From Monomorium pharaonis (lineage: Eukaryota; Arthropoda; Insecta; Hymenoptera; Formicidae), in the NCBI RefSeq assembly GCF_013373865.1, contig NC_050474.1, positions 8,275,061-8,339,060 on the forward strand: DNA of 64,000 bases. Reading direction: 5' to 3'. Numbering within the stretch: the first letter of the stretch is position 1; each line of letters begins with the position of its first letter. Under the pieces are notes generated by a model. The model was not told the DNA's origin, ran no database searches, and worked only from the letters and a program-made list of their open reading frames with translations. A program made the translations under genes and the position numbers. This document shows, piece by piece, positions 10,575-21,619 of this stretch.

Positions 10575-12225
10575 GTCGAGGCCAGTGTCGCTGCCCCGTG
10601 CATGCTTCGTGTGTCACACGATACGCATCAGCTGTGTGCGAGGAGCTTGCGTCATCGCTCGAGCTCTCGTCGCTGCTCGCTGTCTCGGCATGCTTAATCA
10701 TTTTTATTTCCTTGCTCGCTCGCTTGCCGTTTTCGATCCTTTTCATAATTTTAGGCTTTTCGCTCCGGCGGTCATTGTCTTTTTTCTTGGGTCGACCGTG
10801 AAGGGACCAACACTCTTTTCGGGTGTGGCCTGCCCTTTTGCAATGGTCACAGTATAGTTCCACTGTGTTTACGCGAGGCCGTCCCTCCGGTCGCGGTAAC
10901 TCGAACCGGTTAGCGTATCGGCTGCTGCGGCATTCTCGCCCGTCATGTCCATTCTTGCCGCACTTTCCGCATCGCAGAATATTTCGTGCGTACTTGGGGA
11001 CGGTGCGAGGGTCTTCCTTCCGATTTCGGTTAGGTTCCCTTACTTTTTCTTCGGCACTGGCGCCGGATATCGCGTCCTGCAGCGTTCTGTATCGCTGGGC
11101 GCGTACCAGGAGTTTGATGTCTTCATGCAAACCGATCTGGTAGTTATACAGGGCCTGTTCCTTAATATTATCCAGGATGGCTCGCTGTTGTTCGATAGTG
11201 TGGTTCTTGCCTTCCTCCATGGACTCATATAGTTCCATGGCGAGCAGGTCCACTCGCCGTCCAAATTCCTGCGCGCTTTCCGCGGGTTTCTGCTTGAGCG
11301 AGTTAAACTCTTGTTGCAGATGTGCGGTGCTCCGTTTGGAAAGGTACTCATTTTCGAGCTCTCTTTTCAATTGTTCGAAGCTGTATACATCGCGCGTTTA
11401 GAAGTCCATCATTGCCTTACCTTTGAATTTTGTGCATAGGATGGCTTCTAGCAGGGTATGTTCGTCGGCTGGGTGTATGTTTTTCATCGCGTATGTACCG
11501 GCGCTAATAAATTCGCGGACGCGGTTTCGCTGTGTGCCGTCGATGTCCGGTATCATATTTCGCGCTTCTTTCATACTCAAAAAATTTACTGTCGATCCGC
11601 GCTGATTTCTAATGTCGTTATTCGATCGTCCGTACGACAAATCTAAGGCGTGATCGTGAAAATTTTGGGGTCTCAGGGGTGCTTCCGTCCTTCTCTGATA
11701 ACCCGGATCTCTTCTACTTAGACCTAATTGAAATTTCAGGTCGCGTAGTTCATGCATAACATCATGCAATAACATTGTTTCTCGTGGCGGGAGGTTCGGA
11801 TTTATCCTCTGTGCCGGTCGTTCTTCTGCATGGTCATTTTCCTCATGCAGAGAATTATGAAGTCGCAATATTTCTGCTTCGACTTCATTTCGTGGTATAT
11901 TTCCGGACGCTTCGGCGGGAGAGTGAGCCATTGTCGTGGGACTGGATGTCAGTCGATTGTCGGTCCGATTTTGTCCGTTTAAGTCACGCGTCGTATTAGG
12001 TTCGGCGCTTATCAAACTAAACTCGCGTGCGTCCGCTGTGGTTCCCCGTTCGGTGACGACGTGTGTTCCGCGGTCGCCTACAACACGTAGCGCGTGTTGC
12101 GTCGCGTCTCGTATATCGCGTAACGCGGTTTCCGCTATGCCTACTGCCTCGTGTTCTGGAGATTCTATTATTTCTCCCGAGGGCTGCTGGCCTTCGTTTC
12201 GCGGGCTGTCTCCGTTTTGGGACAT
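10531..12225 (-). pseudogene. gag: Gag with a single in-frame TAA
   Basis: Two stretches in the same frame: 12225-11401 (275 codons from ATG) and 11397-10531, separated only by TAA at 11398-11400. The upstream part is hydrophilic with a helical region near its end. The downstream part continues with capsid-like helices, then two zinc knuckles, CGKCGKNGHDGREC and CDHCKRAGHTRKEC, usual for nucleocapsid. The frame ends at TGA 10531-10533, inside the start of pol. The stop most simply reflects a point substitution in an otherwise intact gag. Programmed readthrough is less likely because it falls inside the capsid region, not at a gag/pol boundary. Confidence 0.85.
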
Positions 12226-13008
12226 TAATTATTTGTTTGAATTATTCGAGACAGTGTGCAGCTCGCATGCTGTATGTCTCGCGGTCGTCTCCCGAGTATT
12301 ATCGGTGGAGTCGGATTACGCACGGCTAAGCGTCTTATCGCGGTCGCGTGTGTACGTGCTAGAGCGTTGTACTCGAATCAAAGTTTTATTCGCTGATACT
12401 GTATTATTGATTGGCGCGTATATAAAATGAAATCTCTTTTTTTTTTTTTTGACAGGCGTTTTCTTTTGCGGTTAAACTTCGCGTTGCCTCGTTTTTTCGC
12501 GCGGTGTCAATTTTCTGCTGAATTATTATTTCTCGATCGCGTTGCCCTTCGCACGGGACATTACAAAGAGTGCGCAAATATTTGTTACAATTCTGACTTA
12601 CATTAGTAGAACGGCGCGCATGGCGGTTGTCGTAGGTCAGCTCGCTGGATGGACTGGCGCGTACGGCGTTGTAGTAGGATGTGTTGCTTTTCCTCGTAGT
12701 CTACAGTTGTCTAGTCGTCGCCCCTTGTTGTGGTCCACCTCTCGTTGGCTAGTCGGCCGTTCCGTTCCCCGGCAGGGAAGCTCGTTCTTCAAGGACACTT
12801 AGCACCGTGTAGTGACGCGTTGGCACAGATCTTTGCACTCGCGCACTGAATAACACGATGGTGCTGTCTCAGCTCGTCTTACTGTCGGCTGGTCTTCTTC
12901 TCGTAGGATTGTGCTTCCTTCGAGTTTTTTGGATTTGCTGGTCCTTTGTTAGTTTCAGCTTCTTCTATCCGTTTTTTTTTATGTCTCTTGTCCTTGACGG
13001 CTTCTTGT
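12226..13008 (-). other. 5' untranslated leader of the provirus
   Basis: About 780 bp between gag ATG and the primer-binding site, with no supported ORF. It contains an oligo-A run on minus (plus t-run at 12437-12450) and G/C-rich segments. Packaging and splice-donor signals would be expected here; I cannot place them. Confidence 0.6.
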
Positions 13009-13026
13009 ATCCCACCGCTGCCACCA
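13009..13026 (-). other. Primer-binding site
   Basis: Four bases inside the 5' LTR, the minus strand reads TGGTGGCAGCGGTGGGAT. Starting with TGG (complement of a tRNA 3' CCA) at this spacing is diagnostic of a tRNA primer-binding site. I do not assign the tRNA. Confidence 0.75.
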
Positions 13027-13030
13027 ATTT

Positions 13031-13609
13031 TGTTGTGAGCGTTTGCTCGTTTTGGGAATTCTTTCCCGTCGGTAGTTGGGATCGTTCTGCCTGAAGGGTT
13101 GGGACCCAAAGGGTGATGGTTCGGCTCGGTGTATAAGAAAAAGAAGACGCTTCTTACGTGCTTGTTCGTTGTCTTTATTTCTGTTTCTTGCGCTTACAAT
13201 CAGCTGTGATGGTGTTAGGTATCACTCGCGATAAGGTGTATAGTACGCGACGCGGCTCGGACGTTGTTATGTTTTCTCTCCGCTCGGTCACGGCGTGGTC
13301 GCGTTTATATATTATGATATGTGGCACAATTTCGGGGGCCAGTGACCGGGCGTCGATAGCTTCCGCGAGGCTAAGCGTTTCGACATCGGAACGCGGTAGC
13401 CTTGCGGTTTGATTTTGCAGCGTAGGGCCTATTTCTAGGGCGATACGAACTGCTTCCGAGTGCGCTGTTGTAATCTCACGGAAGTTAATTGAGGCTTCCG
13501 TGAGCGCGGCGGATTCTTGTGCGTCTTTCGAAAGAAGTGCTTCTTGCAACGTCTTTCGAAAGATGCGTGTCGCAATTTTAATAGATATAGTTGTAATCGG
13601 CTTACAACA
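13031..13609 (-). repeat. 5' LTR of the gypsy provirus
   Basis: Begins TGTTGTGAGC and ends CTTACAACA on plus. TATA box at 13304-13311 and AATAAA at 13174-13179 when read on minus. Differences from the other LTR include a/g at the CCC(A/G)TCGG site, a small indel after GGGACCCAAA, and T/C in CTTGTG(T/C)GTC. Confidence 0.95.
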
Positions 13610-13701
13610 CTTCTTTTACGTCGGTTTCTCTTCCATGCAATGCATAATGCACACCATCGAATAATTGTTAAAAGAAATTTAGTATCTTTCCAAATGTCCA
13701 T
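13610..13701 (-). pseudogene. N-terminal piece of the HARBI1-type transposase of Harbinger A
   Basis: Minus frame gives MDIWKDTKFLLTIIRWCALC then a basic run, joining directly to the RRFWMRP segment at 4170 once the provirus and one copy of its CTTC duplication are discounted. This shows the provirus landed in the first coding exon of the transposase. Confidence 0.75.
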
Positions 13702-13835
13702 CTCTATAAATAAATTTGTTTAATTATTAATGTTATATAATTATTTACATAATATAATTTTAATATTATAACTTTTTTTATTTAACGTGCCGTCGACTTA
13801 ACGTAGGTTCACCTTTGGTGACCTTTGACACATAT

Positions 13836-14211
13836 CCCAGATAGCACAAAATATTTATCAAATATTTATAAAATATTTATAAAAAGAATAAATATTTATG
13901 ATAAATATTTTGTACATATTTTTATGTCCGAGTTTGTCAGGTATAAAAAAATTATAATACACATTTATGAAAATATTTAAAATAAATATTTATACCATTA
14001 TTATCAAAGAATATAAAAAATATTTCAAGTTTATATACCATAAATATTTTAGTACATTTTAAAAATATATTCTATATATTGTTGATAATAATTTTTGTAT
14101 CATTTCTAAATGGTTTATGAAAATAATTATATAATCTTCAAAAAATATTTTTTGAAAGTAAATTTGTAAAATATTTATAAATATTTATGATAATATTTTA
14201 TGCTATCTGGG
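13836..14211. mobile_element. CCCAG element 1 (376 bp), ATAAATATTTAT-rich
   Basis: Inverted ends CCCAGATAGCAC (left) and its complement ...GCTATCTGGG (right), flanked by AT on both sides (13834-13835, 14212-14213). The interior is almost wholly made of variants of the palindrome ATAAATATTTAT. No ORF. One of the recurring CCCAG group described in the findings. Confidence 0.8.
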
Positions 14212-14435
14212 ATGTTTTTTCTGACTACTTATTATTTTCTTGTTAGTATCTTGTGTAGAATTCTCTTTTTTATATGCTTTCCTTTTCTTCTTTCTATATT
14301 TTCTTTTTCTTCTCAACCTAATCTAACCTAAAACCTAAAACTTTTTTCGCGCCTCAACCCGTTCAGGGTTCAAGGCTAAACTCTCCTTTATATTATAAAA
14401 CTATGTTTATATAGGTATATCTTTATATATTTTAA

Positions 14436-14667
14436 CCCATACAGCACAAAAGCTTGCAGCAATATTGCTGCAACGTTGCAACATTGCATATTGCAATGTA
14501 ATGTTGCAGAGAGATTGCAAAGACATTATTTTGCAATATTACTTCAGCAATGATGCAGTAACGTTTTAAAATGTTATTAAAATAGTGAAAATAGATATTA
14601 ATATAAATAATAATATGAGGATTATTTTTATAATTTTCAACCTTAATACACATCAAGTTGAAAATCG
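14436..14667. mobile_element. CCCAG element 2, left half only, TTGCAA-rich
   Basis: Starts CCCATACAGCACAAAAGC, followed by dense TTGCAA/TTGCAACGTTGCAA-type palindromes (about 14450-14560). It runs into the next element at 14668 and no matching right end is visible, so the right half was lost. Confidence 0.6.
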
Positions 14668-16254
14668 GGGTGTACTTCTGAATAGGTCGGACCCCCGATT
14701 TATTTGAAACTTCGTATTCTTATGTATTTTGACTCGCTGATTACGAATATAATAGTGAAAATTGGCGCAAATTTGATTTTCATGGCGGAAACCATAAAAA
14801 AACCATAAAAATCATGGTTTTTTTCATTTATTTCTGTAAATAATGAGAATTTTGAAAAATACTTGAAATAAAAGTTGTAGATCTCATCAAAATACACATT
14901 TTATGTCCTATTAATTTTTGCCGTAAAGACAATAGTTTTTGAGAAAAACGACGTTAAATGTTCAAAACCTCATATAACTCATCAAACACAATTCGAGTTT
15001 TATTAGTTAATTTTATTTGTTAATACTGGAAGAGTTAATACTGGACGTCCACTCTTGTATTGTACCACATGGGTTTGTGACTTTCTACGCGTAGCGAGGT
15101 CCATCCACACTCCCCCCTGCTTACAGAGCGAAACAACGTCCACGCTTAGCGAGGTCCACCCACACCCCGTCCCCTGCTTACAGAGCGAAACAACGTCCAC
15201 GCTTGTACTGTACCACATGGGTTTGCAACTTTTGGGAGGATTTGTAACCATCCCTACTAACCCCCACTTTCAGCCATCTGAGGCCCCTACCAGGAGCGGG
15301 GGCGAAGCCCCGCGGAGGCGGGGGGGCGACTACTTCCACCTAAAGACCTATAATCAAAGATTCGCCAATGGCGAACACAATTTTGATTAGTCACTTGAGT
15401 CACATGGTTTATCCGCCATTACGTACCCACGCTGGGCGAAGAAGAGGGGAGAGTGCTCTGTGTTGAGCAATATAGGTTAAAGGAATATGTGTCAGAAATT
15501 ATAAGGTAATTCAATCTCTGCACTCTCGAAGGTCACTATATTTTGACGATACACTCAGGAAGAACAAGAAAAATTAAATTTGCATCTGTTATATGGTTGC
15601 GTACAACTTGGAGCAGACTCGCATTGTTTACTATCTCCACTACTCCAGACCCCAGCCCCAGATCCCAGCCTCCGGCCCCAGCCCCCATCCAGTCACCGTA
15701 TGGGTACAAGATGGTGGATAGCAGTCATGGTGGGGGGCCATTGGCGCATCTTTGATTACAGGTCTTTACTTCCACCTAGTAACATTCCGCCACCTGTGGG
15801 TGAGAGTATAAAAATAAACTAGGAGTAGTCGGCCTCTTTCTCTTTTCAAGGCCATCTTTAGCTTAGTGAGTGGACGTCCAGTATTAACTCTTCCAGTATT
15901 AACAAATAAAATTAACTAATAAAACTCGAATTGTGTTAGATGAGTTATATGAGGTTTTGAACATTTAACGTCGTTTTTATCAAAAACTATTGTCTTTACG
16001 GCAAAAATTAATAGGACATAAAATGTGTATTTCGATGAGATCTACAACTTTTATTTCAAGTATTTTTCAAAATTCTCATTATTTACGGAAATAAATGGAA
16101 AAAACCATGATTTTTATGGTTTTTTCATGGTTTCCGCCATGAAAATCAAATTTGCGCCAATTTTCACTATCATATTCGTAATCAGCGAGTCAAAATACAT
16201 AAGAATACGAAGTTTCAAATAAATCGGGGGTCCGACCTATTCGGAAGTTTATCC
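14668..16254. mobile_element. Long-TIR DNA element (about 387-bp inverted arms)
   Basis: Arms 14668-15054 and 15868-16254 are inverted copies with few differences. Outer tips read GGGTGTACTTCTGAATAGG and (complement of right end) GGGATAAACTTCCGAATAGG. No transposase. The 0.8-kb core holds two about 57-bp direct repeats (15094-15210), a GC-rich segment, a nested MITE and a TATA-like gagtataaaaataaac near 15804. A similar tip is seen at 50013-50032. No clear target duplication, so the superfamily is open. Confidence 0.75.
15341..15768. mobile_element. hAT-like MITE, copy A (428 bp)
   Basis: Inverted ends TAAAGACCTATAATCAAAGA and complement of TCTTTGATTACAGGTCTTTA. Exact 8-bp duplication CTTCCACC at 15333-15340 and 15769-15776. 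Copy B at 59571-59980 has the same ends with a different 8-bp duplication. 8 bp fits hAT (or P/Merlin). No coding capacity. Confidence 0.88.
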
Positions 16255-16285
16255 CTCAGCAACAAGTTTAAATCACCACATTATC

Positions 16286-17460
16286 GTGCTAGCCGTAAAG
16301 GAACATGCGCATGTGCCTACTGAGATACTAATGCTCATTGAAAACCTCTCTTCACTTCTGGATGTAGTAACAGAACTCAGATTACAAAGTTTCAGTTTAC
16401 GACACACAAACTCATTGGATGCCATACCTTGGCGACAAATCCAGTCATTATTAGAAGATACAATGAAGGAGCTATCACGATAACTATATGCCACGAAACA
16501 GTCACTATACCACCAGCAGAACAGCGACTAGCCATCATCAAAGAATATCACGAATCTGCCACTCACAAAGGAGTAACAAAAACATACTTACGCATCAAGC
16601 AACATTTTACATGGAAAAATATAAGAAAAGATATCCAGGAATACATTAAGACCTGCCGCCTCTGTCAAGAATTTAAACTAGTGCGGAGAAAGACTCGCCA
16701 GCCGATGATTCTCCGATAGCCCTGGACGTGCCTTCGACAAGGTCGCCTTGGACATCGTGGGACCCTTCCAACGCACCGCCAAAGGGAATAACTACGTACT
16801 CATTATGCAAGACCTTACGAAGTATTCAGTTCATACACCCATTTGCGATACAACCACCGAAACTACCGCTATAGCCTTTATTAATAATTTTATATGCCGA
16901 TTTGGTTGTCCGAGAAGTATCCTTACCGATCAAGGAACAAATTTTATTAGTCTATTATTCCGATCAATTACTAAGAAATTCCGCATACAGCACTTTCGAA
17001 TCACCTCCCATCAGCCTCAATCAAACGGTTCCCTCGAGAGATCCTATATTATTCTAACAGAATATTTAAAATGCTTTATAAATAGAAAAAAATTGGGACA
17101 AAATGATCGATCGATCGAACTTTTCATACAACACATCCGTACACGAAGGAATCGGGTACTCTCCGCATGAATTAATTTTTGGCACCCGAGGCCGCATTCT
17201 TTCCAGTTTTCGATACGAAACAGAACCCGAGAATTATCACTCATACCTAACCGATCTATTCAGAAATATCCGCGATCTACAAGATATTGCCCGAATTAAC
17301 TTAAATAAAGCAAAAAGAAAGTCAAAAATCCATTATGACAAACACATTAACCCCGAAATATTCCGCGCTTGGGAATATGTGCTAATGACTAACAAAAACA
17401 AAACAAATAAACTCAGCGTCGAATATACAGGGCCATACCTAATAACAAAGGGTGCTTACG
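16286..17460 (+). pseudogene. Gypsy-type integrase remnant, multiply frameshifted
   Basis: Three frames tile one integrase. About 16429-16719 has the zinc-binding region (EYHESATHKGVTKTYLRIK ... CRLCQEFK). About 16748-17095 has the core with DIVGPFQRTAKGNNYVL, LTDQGTNFIS and HQPQSNGSLERS. 17103-17460 has the C-terminal part (YNTSVHEGIGYSPHELIFG ... YTGPYLI). Frame changes lie near 16720 and 17095. No LTR or RT was recognised. The left edge abuts the long-TIR element. A separate degenerate family from the 4-13 kb provirus. Confidence 0.85.
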
Positions 17461-17604
17461 AAGAAACGCCTAAAGTGAGGTTTCGGTCAGAGGTGTGCAC
17501 GCCTCTCTATGATCCAAGTATTTCATGTTTTGCCCGAATGGTCTCAAGACGCGACCCGGGTTACTTGTTTGGAGCCGATAGGTTCAGCGTACAGTAACTT
17601 GACA

Positions 17605-17872
17605 TGTAACGTTACATTATGTGCTAAATAATATAATGGATCTATATATAAATGTAGACTTTAGCGTAGACTAAAGGACAAATTTATATATAGATCCATT
17701 ATATTAATTAGCACTTACGGCCGATTGTTCCAACTTCTTGGTAAATTTACCTATTAGGTTATGTGTCTGTTTTTATTTATATAAGAAGAAAAATAAACAT
17801 AGACGCATGTTTACCTAATAGATAAATTTACTAAGAAGTTGAAACAATCGGCCCTTAATGTAACGTTACACG
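17605..17872. mobile_element. Foldback MITE with TGTAACGTTACATTA ends
   Basis: Outer ends are TGTAACGTTACATTA and its complement. Inner arms (about 17620-17658 and 17677-17714) pair as AATATAATGGATCTATATATA-type hairpins. The right arm is split by the 17718-17854 insertion; without it the two arms become continuous. Confidence 0.7.
17718..17854. mobile_element. Tourist-like (PIF/Harbinger) MITE, 137 bp, nested
   Basis: Ends (G/C)GGCCGATTGTTYCAACTTC in inverted orientation, flanked by TTA on both sides (17715-17717, 17855-17857). TTA is the usual 3-bp PIF/Harbinger duplication, and the host hairpin provides the empty-site logic. Confidence 0.8.
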
Positions 17873-17894
17873 TTACGAATGTTCCTGTACGAAG

Positions 17895-17959
17895 ATCTAA
17901 CCTGACCCCGACTAAAATTTTTAGTCATTAGCCTCCATGAGCGTGTTGCCTCTGAAGAG
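17895..17959 (+). other. Exon-like segment ending CTGAAGAG|GTAAGTAT
   Basis: Ends with CATGAGCGTGTTGCCTCTGAAGAG before a strong GTAAGT donor. The ending resembles exon D at 23636-23699 (CATGAAGCCCTTGAAGAG|GT). It is the first member of the micro-exon series, separated from the rest by the 5-kb nested insertion in its intron. Noncoding or coding status unknown. Confidence 0.4.
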
Positions 17960-18699
17960 GTAAGTATCATTTCCTTTATAATACATAATGATGTATAATA
18001 AATACATGAGCGATATATATGTGCACCCAGCTAGCAAAATGACGCAAATTTTGCGCGAAGTTTGTCGCAAACTCGAGCAAACCTTTGCAGCAAAATTACG
18101 ACAAGGTGTGTCCGCATTAAGCTTAGCTTTTGCTGGCAAGGCTTGTTGTAAATAGTATGACGCATATTTTATGCAAATAACCCACACAGCACACTTTATC
18201 CTAGGCATGTCCCTAGGATGTCATTTTGGGATATCGCAATATCGTTGGATATCCGTGGACCGTCTGCGATATCCGAGGGATATCCAAGGGATGCACAAAT
18301 GTCCACCGATTTGACATCCTGTAGATATCTCAAACGATATCCAGAGGATGTCCAAGGGATTGCCTGAGATATCGTAATATACCCTAGTGAAAAAATTTGT
18401 CAGAATTAAAACAATTTTTTTCAGGATTTTTGATAAATGTTTCGATTTTTTTATAATTGAAACGTTTCTCGGAAAAACTTTAAAAATAAAAAATTTTGAT
18501 TAATTAAAAAAATTTTTGAATATTTCTAAGTATTTTTGAGAGTTTCTAAAAATTGAAAAAAACTTGAACAAAAAATAAAAAATTCTAATTATTTTTACGG
18601 CAATTTTGTAAGAGAAAGAAGACTATAATATAACATGTTTCAGCTAAGCCACAGTCGTACCTGTTAAAGCATGTTTAATAGTTTAATATCTCTATACCT

Positions 18700-18762
18700 G
18701 AAAAAACGGTCACCCATACAAGTGTCAACCCTCGTCGATGTCGTTTGACTTCGAAGACCGTA
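18700..18762 (-). other. 5S rRNA-like block (antisense), copy 1
   Basis: On minus it resembles the 5S internal promoter region; the box C-like string is TGTATGGGTGACCG, preceded by a degraded box A/intermediate segment. The better-preserved copy is at 29250-29313. Not a functional 5S gene: both ends are missing. Confidence 0.6.
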
Positions 18763-18764
18763 TA

Positions 18765-21619
18765 GTCCAGTAGAATTAGCATTTTTTTGGGAAAAAATTG
18801 GTGACTCAAGTTTGACTGCGCGTAAAGCACAATTAATGTGCGTAGATTAAGATAGGCACGTTTGCCACTCGCAAAAAGCTGGGGGTTATTGCAAAATTAC
18901 GGGTTGAAGTGAGGAAAAAGTAGTTTTTTGCTTGCGCCTCGTAAACTAAAAACGGAATCGAAAAAAGTTTCAAATAAAAATTGTAGGTATTAAGTAGATC
19001 TACAATAATAAATTTGGTTCATTAAGATCGGTCAATTAGTTTGGTTGTAAAGTTGAAAAAACCATGAAAAATGGCCATTTCTTTAATTGTTTATAACTTT
19101 CTTAAAAATTAACTTAAACATTTGAAATTGTAGAAAAATATAGCTTTTATGACGATAAAAAAGTGTACTAAATTTCATCAAAAAATATTAACAACTTTTC
19201 GAGTAATCTCAATTGTTTATCCAAAACGCGCCCCACTAAAATTTAATTTCTACATTTTTGAGACCATGCACAAACCTGAACCAAAATTTTTTCTCTTCTT
19301 AAAAAGTTGCACTATTATATATCGGTATTGCGAAATGTGTGCAATGCAATTAAGTGCCTCAAATAAACGTGTACAAAATAAGCCTTATTAACAATTATAT
19401 AACTTTTAAAATATTAACGCTATCAACATGGGATAAAATGCATTTGAAAGGTGCGATTTTTCCTTAAATTAAAAAAAAACACATTGTTCTAGCTTGCTTA
19501 GAAGCCGAGATAATTTTTTTTTCTTGAAAAATCGCTGTTGCTATAGTTATGAATATTAAGAGCTGAAATTTTGACAGCGTCTTACTAAATAGTTAAAGTA
19601 ACCTTTCCCAAAAGTTCAAAGCGATTCATGAAGATTGGCTACTGTAAACGTGTTAACAAAAGCAGTATCACTCGAGAGCGGCGGCCGGCAGCGCGCGCGC
19701 GCGTGCACGTCGTCCGCTACCCAGTGAGAAATAGTACATCGAATCGACATCGATTCGACGTCGAAATCATCGAATCGACATCGATTCGACGTCGAAATCA
19801 TCATTTCGATGTCGATTCGACGTCAAATTGATGTCGAATTCATTATCGTTTCTCACTGGGTAGCGCGTGGCCAAGCGCCCGCGTACAAAATCGATCTGGC
19901 GCGTTCAAATTACTTCAATCGTCTATATCTCGGGAACTAAGCGTCCTAGAGAGATGATTTTTTTTTAAACTGGGCTATCTCGACGAGACAAGACTAATGA
20001 GCTAAACTATTTTCTTATATCTCCTCAAATAAACGTTCTAATTAATTTTCTTCTTTTTTGCATTATTTATTTGACGCGTTAAATATGTATAAATAATTTA
20101 TTTACTTATGCGACGTGTGCATATGCTCTAAGTTAATATAATTTAATTTTTTTATTACTTTTATTGCAAGAAATGTGTATGTTTTATATTTTTTGGCATA
20201 ATTTAGTGCAATTAACAAACATTTAAATTAAAAAAAGAACTTAGTGCAATTAATAGTTATATAACTAAAACATTCATTTCTTTTTTTAATTTAAATGTTT
20301 GTTAATTGCACTAAATTATGCCAAAAAATATAAAACGTACACATTTCTTGCAATAAAAGTAATAAAAAAATTAAATTATATTAACTTAGAGCATATGCAC
20401 ACGCCGCATAGGTAAATAAATTATTTATACATATTTAACGCGTCAAATAAATAATGCAAAAAAGAAGAAAATTAATTAGAACGTTTATTTGAGAAGATAT
20501 AAGAAAATGGTTTAGCTCATTAGTCTTGTCTCGTCGAGATAGCCCAGTTTAAAAAAAAATCATCTCTCTAGGACGCTTAGTTCCCGAGATATAGACGATT
20601 GAAGTAATTTGAACGCGCCAGATCGATTTTGTACGCGGGCGCTTGGCCACGCGCTAGCGGACGACGTGCACGCGCGCGCGCGCTGCCGGCCGCCGCTCTC
20701 GAGTGATACTGCTTTTGTTAACACGTTTACAGTAGCCAATCTTCATGAATCGCTTTGAACTTTTGGGAAAGGTTACTTTAACTATTTAGTAAGACGCTGT
20801 CAAAATTTCAGCTCTTAATATTCATAACTATAGCAACAGCGATTTTTCAAGAAAAAAAAATTATCTCGGCTTCTAAGCAAGCTAGAACAATGTGTTTTTT
20901 TTTAATTTAAGGAAAAATCGCACCTTTCAAATGCATTTTATCCCATGTTGATAGCGTTAATATTTTAAAAGTTATATAATTGTTAATAAGGCTTATTTTG
21001 TACACGTTTATTTGAGGCACTTAATTGCATTGCACACATTTCGCAATACCGATATATAATAGTGCAACTTTTTAAGAAGAGAAAAAATTTTGGTTCAGGT
21101 TTGTGCATGGTCTCAAAAATGTAGAAATTAAATTTTAGTGGGGCGCGTTTTGGATAAACAATTGAGATTACTCGAAAAGTTGTTAATATTTTTTGATGAA
21201 ATTTAGTACACTTTTTTATCGTCATAAAAGCTATATTTTTCTACAATTTCAAATGTTTAAGTTAATTTTTAAGAAAGTTATAAACAATTAAAGAAATGGC
21301 CATTTTTCATGGTTTTTTCAACTTTACAACCAAACTAATTGACCGATCTTAATGAACCAAATTTATTATTGTAGATCTACTTAATACCTACAATTTTTAT
21401 TTGAAACTTTTTTCGATTCCGTTTTTAGTTTACGAGGCGCAAGCAAAAAACTACTTTTTCCTCACTTCAACCCGTAATTTTGCAATAACCCCCAGCTTTT
21501 TGCGAGTGGCAAACGTGCCTATCTTAATCTACGCACATTAATTGTGCTTTATGCGCAATCAAACCTGAGTCATCAATTTTTTCCCAAAACGGCCCTTTTT
21601 GAAGCTAATTCTACTAGAC
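18765..21619. repeat. 2.85-kb near-perfect palindrome (foldback element)
   Basis: Left arm 18765-about 20240 and right arm about 20280-21619 are reverse complements around a loop of about 40 bp, with only scattered substitutions seen by eye (e.g. in the ATGCGACGTG/CACGCCGCAT, ACTTATG/CATAGGT and TGTATG/CGTACA segments). An identical 80-codon open frame occurs in both arms (19149-19391 +, 20983-21225 -); this only reflects arm identity. Tips are GTCYAGTAGAATTAGC flanked by TA (18763-18764, 21620-21621). The element at 28716-30277 serves as an approximate empty site. No transposase seen. Confidence 0.9.
19720..19860. mobile_element. CCCAG element 5 (141 bp) in the left palindrome arm
   Basis: Tips CCCAGTGAGAAA / TTTCTCACTGGG flanked by TA on both sides. 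The opposite palindrome arm at 20650-20670 has the uninterrupted sequence with a single TA, so the insertion and the 2-bp duplication are proven internally. Its interior is copies of ATCGATTCGACGTCGAA-type palindromes. Confidence 0.92.

Larger units (their letters stand above)
4171..13609 (-). mobile_element. Young Ty3/gypsy provirus with env (errantivirus-like), 9.4 kb
   Basis: Complete LTR element read on the minus strand: 5' LTR 13031-13609, primer-binding site, gag, pol, env, polypurine tract, 3' LTR 4171-4748. A 4-bp target duplication CTTC flanks it (4167-4170 and 13610-13613). The two 578/579-bp LTRs differ at only a handful of positions by eye, so insertion is recent. The target is the N-terminal coding exon of a HARBI1-like transposase, whose reading frame resumes on either side. 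Despite its youth, gag has an in-frame stop and env a frame break. Confidence 0.93.

Noticed and set aside
7723..12430. Numerous plus-strand and alternate-frame ORFs across the provirus gag and pol
   Set aside because: They are shadows of the intact minus-strand frames; no domain matches. Only the 6667-7068 ORF lies outside the sense coding regions.
15003..15390. Possible short gene in the core of the long-TIR element
   Set aside because: The frame is produced by two direct repeats and a GC-rich patch; no protein family resemblance.
19149..21225. Identical 80-codon ORF on both strands (19149-19391 and 20983-21225)
   Set aside because: The identity only reflects the palindrome arms; there is no recognisable domain or transposase signature.
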